A DNA stretch of 62,816 nt from Crossiella sp. S99.2 (GTDB lineage: Bacteria > Actinomycetota > Actinomycetes > Mycobacteriales > Pseudonocardiaceae). Shown one piece after another: positions 35,253-44,221 of this stretch. Under the pieces are notes generated by a model. It saw only the letters and a list, made by a program, of their open reading frames with translations. It was not told where the DNA came from and searched no databases. Position 1 is the stretch's first letter; each line of letters begins with the position of its first letter. Position numbers and translations under genes: made by a program. The stretch spans positions 1 through 62,816 of the forward strand of contig NZ_JALMDK010000025.1 in the NCBI RefSeq assembly GCF_023094165.1, written 5' to 3'.

Positions 35253-35774
35253 GTGTCAATCGCCGTGACCGAGGCAACCGACAACGAGTTCCTGGAGCAC
35301 GACCGCCACGGGCTCTATGCCGAACATCCTCAGGGTGAGGCGAGGTTCGCGGTCGCCTACCCTGACTACCCCGGTGGCGAAGCCGCCTACTGGAAGGACT
35401 TCGCCGCGGCCGCGGCGACCTACTACACCACGGAGGAACTGGAGGGTCGCCGGAGTCCGGAGCAGTACGCCGAGGAACAGGCCCGCTACGCGCTCAAGCG
35501 TCGTGTGGACGAGATTGCCCACCAGGTCGCCGACGCCGCCGGCATCAGCTATCACGATCTGTGTCACTGGCTGGTCAAGGACCAGGGATTCCCGTGGCGC
35601 AACGACTGTGACTTCGGCCAGCTGCGCACCCTGTTGGAATTCCTGCAGGCCCCAGACACAGTCGGGAAGGCGCGGCAGGCGCCGGACTATCCCGTCCGCA
35701 TTCCTGCAGCAATGGTGCGGGCTGCGGGCGCCTACTGGGGACGGCGGCGGGCCGAGCGCTCTATCGGCGGGTAG
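35253..35774 (+). CDS. Hypothetical protein, 173 residues
   Basis: An aromatic- and acid-rich soluble protein (HPQGEARFAVAYPDYPGG, then EAAYWKDFAAAAATYYT and VADAAGISYHDLCHWLV) with typical actinobacterial codon use. No family is recognised. It starts at GTG 35253 or GTG 35265. The neighbours, lsr2 upstream and a convergent XRE regulator, give no hint of function. Confidence 0.6.
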   Translation: MSIAVTEATDNEFLEHDRHGLYAEHPQGEARFAVAYPDYPGGEAAYWKDFAAAAATYYTTEELEGRRSPEQYAEEQARYALKRRVDEIAHQVADAAGISYHDLCHWLVKDQGFPWRNDCDFGQLRTLLEFLQAPDTVGKARQAPDYPVRIPAAMVRAAGAYWGRRRAERSIGG

Positions 35775-36083
35775 GCCTGCGGACGGATGAAGCAGGTCGC
35801 AGTCGGTGGAGCCTTAATACCTGAGCGACTTCGCTGATCACTGCTGGCGCCTGGCGCCCAGCCGCTGGGGCCTCCGATGCTAGAGTGCCCCGAATCGTTG
35901 GTGTGTCAGGCCGCCAGACTTCTGCCCCTGTTGTGTTGAGGGTTGTCGCCGGGCCGTGGAGGCACCTGTGACATTGAGTCGGCGCACGTCCCGTGTTTGT
36001 CGACAACCACAGCCGAGAACTCCTCCGTTCGGAGGTGAGTTTCCGCACCGGGCCCTTGATCAGACGGAGCTGCGAGGTGCCCG
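35775..36083. other. Gene-free stretch between convergent genes
   Basis: About 310 bp between the 3' ends of the hypothetical gene and the XRE regulator; no gene or strong hairpin seen. Confidence 0.4.
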
Positions 36084-37325
36084 CTACCGCACTAGCTCAT
36101 CGGCAATGCCGTAGTAGGCAGCAAGTGCAGCGAACAAGCCGCCGGGTTTCTTGGCCGCACGCCCGAGAAGGGTGTACATGGTCGACATGCCCAACGGTTG
36201 CTGACGGGACCAGTCCGGGGCGATCTCCTGTGCCTGGGCAAGGAACCTGAGCGCGAGTTGGTCCTGACCTAGCTGCACCGCGGCCGCAGCACAGTGCAAG
36301 TAGTGGCCGGCCTCCCAGAAGGCGGGCACTTGGCCGGTCGAGGCCGGAATGCGGCTGGCGAGCCTCAACGCGCTCTCAGGATCCCCTCGCCGCAAAGCAT
36401 GGTCGACCTGTTGGATAGCGGAGACTCTGGGACCGAAGATGGCGGCCTCGCTGACCATGTCCGTACCGCTACGAATCGCTGCTGCCTCTGCCACGGCCAG
36501 CACATCCTGCGCCTGGCGGTGATTGCCCTCTCGGGAGGCCGCACTGGCACCGTTGAAGAGCAGGTTGCCGAAGATGCCGGCACGGACTGGATCCCGGTCG
36601 AGCATCCGTGGTTCGATCCGCGCGGCCGCGGCCAGGGCCAGCCGCTCGGCCTCCGTGGTTTGCTTCAGCCGGACATGCGTCCACACGAGATACCGGGTCG
36701 AGATCGCCGTCTCAGTCTCTGGTGAATCTGACTCACCTGCGGCCTCCAGTGCCCTCATGGCCGCTGTCCAGGCAAGATCGTCCAGCTTGAGCCTGCCCGC
36801 CAACCCTGCCGCGAGGCGTCGTGTCGTGGACAGCACACGGTGTGCCTCGGCGTTGGCATGGCCGGTGGTGGCGTGTTCGAGTCGGTGCGCGTCGATGAGC
36901 AGAATGGGCAAGGTGGCCAGCAGTTCGCCGTTGCGACCAGCCACATAGTCCTGCCATGCCTGATGGGTACTGGCTATAAGGACGTCAGGGGCGGTGACCT
37001 CGTAGGTCTCAGGGAACTCATCCAGACATGGAACCGCGCCGAAGGTGATCGCCCGCCGAAGGTCGCGCAATCTCGTGGCATCGTCGGCCTGGGAAGCACG
37101 TGGTGTCGGCGGGAGTCCAAGCAGCGCACTCCTGGACAGGCCCACACCGGCGGCCAGCTTCGTAATGGTGTCAGGCCGCGGCGATCGTACGCCGCGTTCA
37201 ATCCGGCTGATCGTGTCCTTGGTGAGCGCGGTCTTGTCCGCGAGCTCCTGTTGGGACATGTTCAGCGTCATGCGGCGCCGGGCGAGAATCTCAGGCAGAG
37301 CGAAGGCCTCCGTCGGATGTGACAC
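36084..37325 (-). CDS. XRE-family transcriptional regulator with TPR-like sensor region
   Basis: 413 residues. The N-terminal HTH (RRRMTLNMSQQELADKTALT, then KDTISRIERGVRSPRPDTI, about 15-55) is a canonical Cro/C1 fold. The remainder is a TPR-like helical array (residues about 110-400). This architecture is widespread in streptomycetes and Pseudonocardiales, where the helical part is thought to bind peptides or small signals. The GTG start at 37325 has GGAGG 6 nt upstream. It lies about 46 bp after the NUDIX gene on the same strand, so the two may be cotranscribed. Confidence 0.85.
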   Translation of the reverse strand: MSHPTEAFALPEILARRRMTLNMSQQELADKTALTKDTISRIERGVRSPRPDTITKLAAGVGLSRSALLGLPPTPRASQADDATRLRDLRRAITFGAVPCLDEFPETYEVTAPDVLIASTHQAWQDYVAGRNGELLATLPILLIDAHRLEHATTGHANAEAHRVLSTTRRLAAGLAGRLKLDDLAWTAAMRALEAAGESDSPETETAISTRYLVWTHVRLKQTTEAERLALAAAARIEPRMLDRDPVRAGIFGNLLFNGASAASREGNHRQAQDVLAVAEAAAIRSGTDMVSEAAIFGPRVSAIQQVDHALRRGDPESALRLASRIPASTGQVPAFWEAGHYLHCAAAAVQLGQDQLALRFLAQAQEIAPDWSRQQPLGMSTMYTLLGRAAKKPGGLFAALAAYYGIADELVR

Positions 37326-37371
37326 GGGAACCTCCGCTGTGGCTTTACCTGATTCGCTGCTGACGAGTGAT

Positions 37372-37863
37372 TCAGTTCTGGGGTTCGTGTTCGAGGAGGA
37401 GACCCTCTCGAATGGCTTGCAAGCCTAGCCTGATCCTGTGGGCAAGGCCGGGGCTGACAAGCTTTTCGACCTCGTCCATCGTGTACAGACCCACGGAGCG
37501 AATCTCCGGGTCAGTTGACACGATGGCCTCCACCTCGGAGTCGCTGAGCACGCCGCCGTCATAAACGAAGGCTAGGCCTTCAGGCATCGGGCCGTTGGCA
37601 GGCACGTAGTCGATGACCAGCAACCGTCCACCCTGCCAGTCGATGCCGAGTTCTTCACCGACCTCGCGAACCGCTGTGCGTCGTGGGCTCTCGCCTGCCT
37701 TGGCGGCACCTCCCGGGATCTCCCACGACTCCTTGTAAGTGGGCTCTACCAGTACAACGCGGCCACGCCCGTCGTGGAATAGCGCTCCGGCGGAGACGCG
37801 CTTTCTGATCAGCGAGGCTGCGTACTCAGGGTATGGAAGCAGGTCCAGTTTCACAGGTTCCAC
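37372..37863 (-). CDS. NUDIX hydrolase
   Basis: 163 residues. The complete Nudix box occupies 52-74: GAAKAGESPRRTAVREVGEE followed by LGI, matching Gx5Ex7REUxEExGU. It hydrolyses a nucleoside diphosphate linked to another group, but the substrate cannot be told. The N-terminal VSAGALFHDGRGRVVLVEPTYK and WEIPGG are typical. It starts with GTG at 37863 or a nearby in-frame GTG, and precedes the XRE regulator on the same strand. Confidence 0.92.
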   Translation of the reverse strand: MEPVKLDLLPYPEYAASLIRKRVSAGALFHDGRGRVVLVEPTYKESWEIPGGAAKAGESPRRTAVREVGEELGIDWQGGRLLVIDYVPANGPMPEGLAFVYDGGVLSDSEVEAIVSTDPEIRSVGLYTMDEVEKLVSPGLAHRIRLGLQAIREGLLLEHEPQN

Positions 37864-38409
37864 AGCCCCGAAGCCTACCTGCCCGGCGGCGTGGTCCCGG
37901 TGTAGACCAAAACGGTCTACTTGAGCATGTGCTCAACTGGGATGTGGTCCAGATATGCCCCTGTTGTCGCAGGTCACAGTGTTCGACACTGATCATGGAA
38001 GGCATGCGTCTGCGGCACCTCGCGTGATCGGCCCTGCGTCCTTGCTGTCGCTAGACGCCCCTCCCGCCGCCTCCCCGCGGATCCTTGCCTGCCGAGCGGG
38101 AGGTGAGTCGCAGTGTTGCTGCTCTGAGGAGGTGCGAATGCACGTTGGTCCGCTAAGCCGGAGGGTGAGTCCCCTCCGGCGAACCACCGGGGTCGGCCCG
38201 GGTGTTGTGCTGGCGACTGGATGCCGGCTTGAGCGGGGACATCTGGACGGCCGTCGGGGGAGCGGTCGGAGTAGAACTGTGCGCTTCGAGCCGCACCGAT
38301 CCTTCCGACCGTGCAGATGTTGCGCCGAGTTGGTGAGGCAGGACGCTTGATTTTTGAAGCCCTGCACGGCGGTGCGGGGCCTGCTAGTCGCAATATCACA
38401 CAGGGGGCT
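37864..38409. other. Divergent intergenic region with hairpin at 38157-38180
   Basis: No supported gene. GCCGGAGGG (38157-38165) pairs with CCCTCCGGC (38172-38180) across 6 nt. Since it lies in a divergent region, about 230 bp before the phosphoribosyltransferase start, it could be a leader structure of that operon rather than a terminator. Confidence 0.4.
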
Positions 38410-39033
38410 GTGCAGTTGAACCTGAAATTGGACCACGCGGTGATTACCCAGGCCGCCTACGCACTTGCCCAGTCTGTCCATGACGAGGGCTGGCGCCCGA
38501 CACGCATCATCGCAGTGGTGCCGGGCGGACTCGTGCCAGCCCAACTACTCCTCCACGCCCTCGACCTTCCCCTCGAGGCATTGGGAGTTCTGTTCGACCG
38601 CCACCATCGGAGACTTGGCACAGTCCCTGACTACGTCCTGGCCGGCAGTTGGGATGCCACAGACCTCGACGGCCGCGATGTCCTCATCGTCGACGACCTC
38701 GCCAACACAGGTGGCACCCTGCGTGCGGCCCGCCGGAGGTTGCAACGCCTGCGGCCACAGCGGATTCACACAGCAGTCATCGCGGTCAACACCACAGCAT
38801 GGACAGCGGCCAACCGCAGCGCCAGCACCACAACAGTGACCTACCACGCGATGGAACTGAGCCAGCCACCGAACTTTCCCTGGCACAGCATGCAGGAGAT
38901 CTGCCACCGCCAGGAGTCCCTGCTGAGTCGTTCCGAACAGCTCGTTGACACTCCGGCAGCCGATGCCAGTCAGGACGGCGCGGCAGTGATCGACAGCAGC
39001 ACTCAGAAGCCACCAGAACAGCGGGGGATCTAG
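38410..39033 (+). CDS. Phosphoribosyltransferase-domain protein
   Basis: About 207 residues from GTG 38410 (CAGGGGG just upstream); an ATG at 38311 would add 33 residues of poor character. The type I PRTase fold is shown by RIIAVVPGGLVPAQLLLHAL (33-52) and the PRPP-binding loop DVLIVDDLANTGGTL (90-104). It resembles xanthine/hypoxanthine PRTases, but the hood region that sets base specificity (HAMELSQPPNFPWHSMQEI) is not diagnostic. The C-terminal tail is low in complexity. Its TAG overlaps the GTG of the next gene by one base, opening a five-gene operon with the amine oxidase. Confidence 0.8.
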   Translation: MQLNLKLDHAVITQAAYALAQSVHDEGWRPTRIIAVVPGGLVPAQLLLHALDLPLEALGVLFDRHHRRLGTVPDYVLAGSWDATDLDGRDVLIVDDLANTGGTLRAARRRLQRLRPQRIHTAVIAVNTTAWTAANRSASTTTVTYHAMELSQPPNFPWHSMQEICHRQESLLSRSEQLVDTPAADASQDGAAVIDSSTQKPPEQRGI

Positions 39034-40115
39034 TGCGCACACTCGAGTCCGCCCTCGCACGAGAGGCGCGATCGATCATGGGACACCGACACCTACGGCG
39101 GGGTGAGCAGGCACCGTGGTTCCGTTCGGCCTTGAACGATGACGCGTTGGCAGAGGCGGTGCACGAGTTCACCCGCGGACGGTGGGGTGCGGCGCAGCGC
39201 CTGCTCAACCCTCGCGACGTGACCGGGGATGTCATGATTCATCGACTGCAGGTCTTGGCGCAGGAGGGCTGTCGGCACGACACCATCGATCGGTGGATCA
39301 CCCACAGGGCAGACGAATCAGCCCTTCTCCTTCAGGTCTACACCGACGTCGCTCGTGCATTTCTGGACCCCGCCGACATCCAGCAGGTCACCGTGGCCTG
39401 GCATCAGTGCGTGGATGCGTCCCGGGGCGGCAATCTGTTCGCACAGGTCGCCTTGTTGACGATGGTCCGGTGCCTGCCGCCGCGGTTGCGGCACCCTTCC
39501 GGAGCTGATCCCGTCATCGGCGGCGCATGGTGGCGCTTTGCGGGCAATCTTGCAGCTCAACCTGAGTCGCGCCGGGATGAGTTCACCGAAGGCCACCGCC
39601 AGTACCTCCAGTACTACTCACCTCAGTGGCATGGCAGCGCCGAGCAGGTGCTGTCCACGGCGCGTGAACTGCGCCGTGGTGCCACCTCCGGATCACCCCG
39701 GCACGTGCTGCCACTGATCGCGGCCTGTGAACAGCTCATCGCCTCGCACCTCCAGGCCGGATCACCCCAGCACCGCAGGGGTTTCCGGTCACCGTGGCGG
39801 GACCGCAAGGTCCGCCAGAGCGTGAGCGAGGCCCTCGTCAGCTGGTGGGATCAACGGCACGGTGAGCATGCCACCAGCATCCGCGAGGCCAACTATCTGG
39901 CCTACGCCTTGGTCCACACAGGACAGCTCGAGGCGGCGGTGGACGTCTTTGACCACATCGGCCCCCACCTGACCCCGTGGCCATGGGGATTGGATCACGA
40001 GAATCCAGCCGAGGCATTCCAGGAACATCGTGAACGGGTGCGCGGCGAGAAAGCCCTCCACACGCCCCCACCGCCCGCGGCGGCCCTACCTTCTCCCCGT
40101 CACCGACAGCCCTGA
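39033..40115 (+). CDS. Hypothetical protein in amine-oxidase operon
   Basis: 360 residues, soluble, helical and Trp/His-rich. I do not recognise a family. It is fused head-to-tail with the phosphoribosyltransferase (TAGTG) and lies 10 bp before the permease. The amphipathic repeats (DDALAEAVHEFTRGRWGAAQ, then SVSEALVSWWDQ and LAYALVHTGQLEAAVDVFDH) suggest a helical-repeat protein. It is unlike the enzymes around it, which suggests a regulatory or scaffolding role, but that is an inference. The Pro-rich C-terminal tail is low in complexity. Confidence 0.65.
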   Translation: MRTLESALAREARSIMGHRHLRRGEQAPWFRSALNDDALAEAVHEFTRGRWGAAQRLLNPRDVTGDVMIHRLQVLAQEGCRHDTIDRWITHRADESALLLQVYTDVARAFLDPADIQQVTVAWHQCVDASRGGNLFAQVALLTMVRCLPPRLRHPSGADPVIGGAWWRFAGNLAAQPESRRDEFTEGHRQYLQYYSPQWHGSAEQVLSTARELRRGATSGSPRHVLPLIAACEQLIASHLQAGSPQHRRGFRSPWRDRKVRQSVSEALVSWWDQRHGEHATSIREANYLAYALVHTGQLEAAVDVFDHIGPHLTPWPWGLDHENPAEAFQEHRERVRGEKALHTPPPPAAALPSPRHRQP

Positions 40116-40125
40116 AGGAATCGGC

Positions 40126-41607
40126 ATGTCCCTGACTGAGCCTTCCAGCGCCAGTTTCTCCGCTGACCTGCCACGCCGCAAACTCGGCGGCCTGGCCGTC
40201 GTCGCGGTCGTTATCTCGGCCTCGGCGCCGCTGACCGTCGCCGCCGGCGGCACTCCCGCGGCCTTCGCCGCCTCCGGGATGGTAGGCCTGCCCTGGGTAT
40301 ACCTGGGTGTCGGCGGCCTCATTCTGCTGTTCTCCATCGGCTACGGAGCGATGAGCCGCCATGTGGTCACCGGCGGCGGGATGTTCACCTACGTCGCCCG
40401 CGGTCTGGGGCCACGCGCGGGAGTCGCGGCCGCTTTCGTTGCGGTGCTGGCCTACAGCGCCATCCAGGTCAGCGTCTACGGGTTTCTCGGTGCGATGGCC
40501 TCCGAGCAACTCGCTCTGCTGGGCCTGCCGGAGTTTCCCTGGGTGATTCCTGCGGCCGCGGTGGCCTTTGTGGTCCTGGTCTGCGGAGTGAGCCGGATCG
40601 AGATCAACGCCCGCCTGCTGGGAGGGCTCCTGGTCGTGGAGTGCCTGCTGGTGGCCGGATTCGTCTTCGGCGCCGCGCTGACCCCCGCACAGCCGGAGTC
40701 GATGCTGCTCGCCCTGTCTCCCGATGCGGTGGCCACCGGGTCCTTCACCGCCGCGCTGTGCCTGTGCGTGGCTGCCTACACCGGGGTGGAATCAGCGGGT
40801 CTGTACGCCGCCGAATGCCGTGAGCCCTCCCGCACGGTCGCCAAGGCCACCTACATCGCGATCGCCGCGATCACCCTGGGCTACAGCCTCATCGCCTGGT
40901 CGATGACCGCGGCCACCGGCCCAGGACAGGTCGTGACCCAGGCACAGAAACTGGGGTCCAGTTTCCTGTTCACCGTCGGGTCGCAACTGCTCGGCCCTTG
41001 GTTCGGACAGGTAGGGCCGCTGATCTATCTCTCCTCGATGTTTGCCGCGCTGCTGGCCTTCGCCACCATGGTCGCCCGGTACCTGTTCGCCCTGGGGCGT
41101 GAACGCGTGCTGTGGACCGCGCTGGGCCGCCAACACAGCGAAACCGGCGCGCCGGTGGTCGGAGCCTTCGTCCAGTTCGTCATCTCCCTGGGCGTGGTGA
41201 TCCTGTTCTGGGCGGCTGATCTGCACCCGGTACAGCACCTCGCGGTCTGGACATCCGGTCTGGGGGCGCTGGGGATCCTGCTGCTGATGGCCATGACCTC
41301 GATCGCGGTGATCAGCTATTTCCGGCACCGGAACACCACGGTCAGCCGGTGGTCACGCAGCATCGCCCCAGCCCTGTCCGCTGGTGTCCTCTCCGCCCTG
41401 ACGCTGCTGGTACTGCTCAACTTCGACATCATCTTGGGCAGCAGCACCCCCTTGTGGTGGATCCCTCCCGCCGCAGTCATCGCCGCCGGGCTCGGCGGCC
41501 TCGGATGGGCAAGCTGGCTCCAACGCCACCGTCCGGAGATCTATGACCAGATCGGCAACGGCGGCCGCCACCACAGCGAAGGACCCACCGGCTTCCTGAC
41601 TCACTAA
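40126..41607 (+). CDS. APC-superfamily amino acid/amine permease
   Basis: 493 residues with about twelve hydrophobic segments, for example LGGLAVVAVVISASAPLTVA, then VYLGVGGLILLFSIGYGAM and WVIPAAAVAFVVLVCGVSRI. ASAPLTVAAGG near the N-terminus corresponds to the unwound TM1 substrate site, and YTGVESAGLYAAECREPSR is the TM6 region with the E-SREP-like motif of APC transporters. The start at 40126 has GAAGGAA 6 nt upstream. It sits directly before a copper amine oxidase, so an amine such as tyramine, histamine or phenethylamine is a likely substrate. Confidence 0.9.
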   Translation: MSLTEPSSASFSADLPRRKLGGLAVVAVVISASAPLTVAAGGTPAAFAASGMVGLPWVYLGVGGLILLFSIGYGAMSRHVVTGGGMFTYVARGLGPRAGVAAAFVAVLAYSAIQVSVYGFLGAMASEQLALLGLPEFPWVIPAAAVAFVVLVCGVSRIEINARLLGGLLVVECLLVAGFVFGAALTPAQPESMLLALSPDAVATGSFTAALCLCVAAYTGVESAGLYAAECREPSRTVAKATYIAIAAITLGYSLIAWSMTAATGPGQVVTQAQKLGSSFLFTVGSQLLGPWFGQVGPLIYLSSMFAALLAFATMVARYLFALGRERVLWTALGRQHSETGAPVVGAFVQFVISLGVVILFWAADLHPVQHLAVWTSGLGALGILLLMAMTSIAVISYFRHRNTTVSRWSRSIAPALSAGVLSALTLLVLLNFDIILGSSTPLWWIPPAAVIAAGLGGLGWASWLQRHRPEIYDQIGNGGRHHSEGPTGFLTH

Positions 41608-41653
41608 GTTGCCGCAGCCTACCCAGCACAGAGACTTCTGCGAAGGACCCCCG

Positions 41654-43594
41654 ATGACCACCGCACAGCCTGCCGCGGTCCCCGCGCTGCATCCCGCCGA
41701 CCCGCTCACCGCGGCCGAGATCGACACAGTGCGGGACCTGATCACCAGAACGCACCCTGATCTCGCCCTGCGCTTCTCCCTGATTGCGGCTGTGCCACCG
41801 ACCATGCAGGACAACGCCGCCTTCCGTCGTGGACAAGGCCAGGGAACCCGGTGGGCCACGGTCATCGCCAACGACCACCAGGGCCAGACCTACCTCGGAG
41901 AGGTGTGCCTGTCTCCACCGCGCATCTCCTTGTGGCAGGTCCGGCCAGGACTGCAGCCGGCGATCACCAGCGACGAACTGATGACCCTGTCAGAGATCGT
42001 GACCTCCGATGCCCGCGCCGTCGCGGCGTTGGCACGCCACGGCATCATCGATCTGGAGTTGCTGCAATGCGATCCCTGGACCGCGGGCAATCTCCCGATC
42101 AAGGGAGTGGACCCATCTCGGCGGATCGTGCGGGCCACCCTCTACCAGCGGCACTTTCCCCAAGACAACGGCTACGCCCACCCCCTGCCCCTGATCGTCA
42201 CCGTCGATCTGACCCAGCGCAACGTCCTGCACCTGGAGGACACCGGCCCCGCGCCGATTCCCGCCGACTGCGCCAACTACCTCACCGAACACCTCGGGCC
42301 ACCCCGCACCGACATCCGCCCCCTGACCATCACCCAGCCGGAAGGGCCGAGCTTCACCGTCGACGGCGGTGTGATCACCTGGCACAACTGGCGCGCCCAC
42401 ATCGCCCTGCACCCGGTGGACGGCCTGGTCCTCAGCGATGTGTCCTATCAGGACGGAGACCGCTCCCGCCGGGTGCTGCACCACCTGGCACTGGCCGAAA
42501 TGGTCGTGCCCTACGGCGACCCCCATCCGCTGTTCTCCTGGCGCAACGCCTTCGACGTCGGTGAGTACCACCTGGGACGGCAAGTCAATTCGCTCCGGCT
42601 GGGCTGTGACTGCGTCGGCGAGATCGTCTACCTGGATGCCACCATCCCCGACCATGACGGCCGGCCCGAAGCCAAGCCCAACGCCATCTGCCTCCATGAG
42701 GAGGACGCCAGTATCGCCTGGCGGCACAACAACTTCCGCTGGGAAGACCGCCCCGTTGTCCGCCGAGCCCGTCGCCTGGTGCTCTCCTCCTGGTTCACCG
42801 TCGGCAACTATGAATACTGCGTCGAATACTCGCTGCACTATGACGGCCGGATCGAGTGCACTGTCAAACTAGGCGGGATCATCCAGACCCGAGCGGCACT
42901 GCCCGGTGAACCCGACGGCTACGGCGGCCGCATCACCCCGGAGCTGATGGCGCCCATTCATCAGCATTTTTTCGCCTTCCGTCTCGTTCCGGAGATCGAC
43001 GGCGCAGAGATCACTGTCCATGAGGTAGACGCCGTGGCAGCCCCACCGGGACCTGACAACCCGGCAGGCAATGCCTTCCGGACCCAAACGACCCTGATCG
43101 AGTCCGAGGCCATGTCGGGCCGGGTGACAGATCCGGCCCGGGGGCGGATGTGGCGCGTCAGCAGCGCGACGGCCCGCAACGCGGCCGGCGCGCCCACCGC
43201 CTACAGCCTCCACCTCAATCCGGCCCCCAGACTGCTCGCAGCACCGGAGAGTTCCATAGCGCACCGTGCCGCCTTCGCCACCAAGGACCTGTGGATCACC
43301 CAGCACAGGCTCAGTGAGTGGTATCCCGCCGGCGACTTTGTGAATCAGAGCAACGGCGGTGGCGGCATTCCCGACTGGATCCGTCAACAACGTTCACTGA
43401 CCGACACCACGCTGACACTGTGGCCGGTACTGGGGACCTTGCACTCACCGTCCACTGAGGACTGGCCGGTCATGCCGACAGCCCAGACAGGGTTCGCCCT
43501 CACGCCCAACGGCTTCTTCGACCGCAACCCGATGCTCGACCTTCCGGCCTCCGCTGGCACAACCCCCAGCCACGATCGCTCAGCCTGCCACTAG
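41654..43594 (+). CDS. Copper-containing primary amine oxidase (TPQ type)
   Basis: 646 residues. The enzyme oxidises primary amines to aldehydes with release of ammonia and hydrogen peroxide, using Cu(II) and a self-made topaquinone. The topaquinone Tyr is Y386 in VGNYEY; the catalytic base is D301 in NAFDVGEYHLG; the copper His pair is H436/H438 (APIHQHFFAFRLVPEIDG), and a third His lies in TQHRLSEWYPAGDF. N2 (about 16-100) and N3 domains precede the large catalytic beta-sandwich, as usual. There is no signal peptide, so it is cytoplasmic. The ATG at 41654 follows GAAGGA. It is paired with a permease and followed by a free-standing copy of its own N2 domain. Confidence 0.95.
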   Translation: MTTAQPAAVPALHPADPLTAAEIDTVRDLITRTHPDLALRFSLIAAVPPTMQDNAAFRRGQGQGTRWATVIANDHQGQTYLGEVCLSPPRISLWQVRPGLQPAITSDELMTLSEIVTSDARAVAALARHGIIDLELLQCDPWTAGNLPIKGVDPSRRIVRATLYQRHFPQDNGYAHPLPLIVTVDLTQRNVLHLEDTGPAPIPADCANYLTEHLGPPRTDIRPLTITQPEGPSFTVDGGVITWHNWRAHIALHPVDGLVLSDVSYQDGDRSRRVLHHLALAEMVVPYGDPHPLFSWRNAFDVGEYHLGRQVNSLRLGCDCVGEIVYLDATIPDHDGRPEAKPNAICLHEEDASIAWRHNNFRWEDRPVVRRARRLVLSSWFTVGNYEYCVEYSLHYDGRIECTVKLGGIIQTRAALPGEPDGYGGRITPELMAPIHQHFFAFRLVPEIDGAEITVHEVDAVAAPPGPDNPAGNAFRTQTTLIESEAMSGRVTDPARGRMWRVSSATARNAAGAPTAYSLHLNPAPRLLAAPESSIAHRAAFATKDLWITQHRLSEWYPAGDFVNQSNGGGGIPDWIRQQRSLTDTTLTLWPVLGTLHSPSTEDWPVMPTAQTGFALTPNGFFDRNPMLDLPASAGTTPSHDRSACH

Positions 43595-43718
43595 CAACCA
43601 GCCACGATCCTCACCGCAGGGGGGACACTCCCGCCGCAGCACAGCGGGTGGTGCCTACTGTGCAGTCACCGCGCCGAGGATCCGCCACGCAACCCATGTC
43701 CGCACTGACAGGAAATCT

Positions 43719-44045
43719 ATGAACGACCCCGATACCCACCATGAGGACCCCCTCCACAGCCCAGGACCATTGAGCCAGGCCGAAGCAGCCATGGTCATCG
43801 ACCTGGTCTGTAGCGAACACTCCACCGTGGACCGCTACGCCGTGACTGTGGAACTGGCAACGCCAGAGCCAACCTGCATCCGCAGCGGAGCCGATCAGGA
43901 AGCGGTCGCCTCACGCTGGGCCTCGATCACGGCACGAGACAGCACCACCGGGGCGCGGTTCTCAGGCCTGGTGAACATCCGCGACAGGCATATCGCCAGC
44001 TGGCGGCTGCACCCGCCGGAGACTGCGTCACCTGGCTCAGACTGA
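43719..44045 (+). CDS. Free-standing amine-oxidase N2-domain-like protein
   Basis: 108 residues. It aligns over its length with the first 100 residues of the adjacent amine oxidase. PLSQAEAAMVIDLVCSEH matches PLTAAEIDTVRDLITRTH, SRWASITARDSTTGARFSG matches TRWATVIANDHQGQTYLGE, and RHIASWRLHPPE matches PRISLWQVRPG. It has its own start (ATG after CAGGAAA) 124 bp beyond the oxidase stop and continues the same strand. It has no catalytic residues, because the oxidase N2 domain has none. It may modulate oxidase dimerisation, bind a partner, or be a decaying duplication. Confidence 0.75.
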   Translation: MNDPDTHHEDPLHSPGPLSQAEAAMVIDLVCSEHSTVDRYAVTVELATPEPTCIRSGADQEAVASRWASITARDSTTGARFSGLVNIRDRHIASWRLHPPETASPGSD

Positions 44046-44221
44046 CCTCTGCCGCTGGAGCTCAGGCGGGCCGTCACAGCAGCCAAGCACAACGGCTCAC
44101 GATCGCGCACTGCTGCTGACCTGACGCCAAACAATGTCCCCGATCGTTCACCGGCGACACCACATCGGCGTCCACATAGGACACCAACGACACTCTCGGA
44201 ACCAGAAGGGCACAGTGAACC

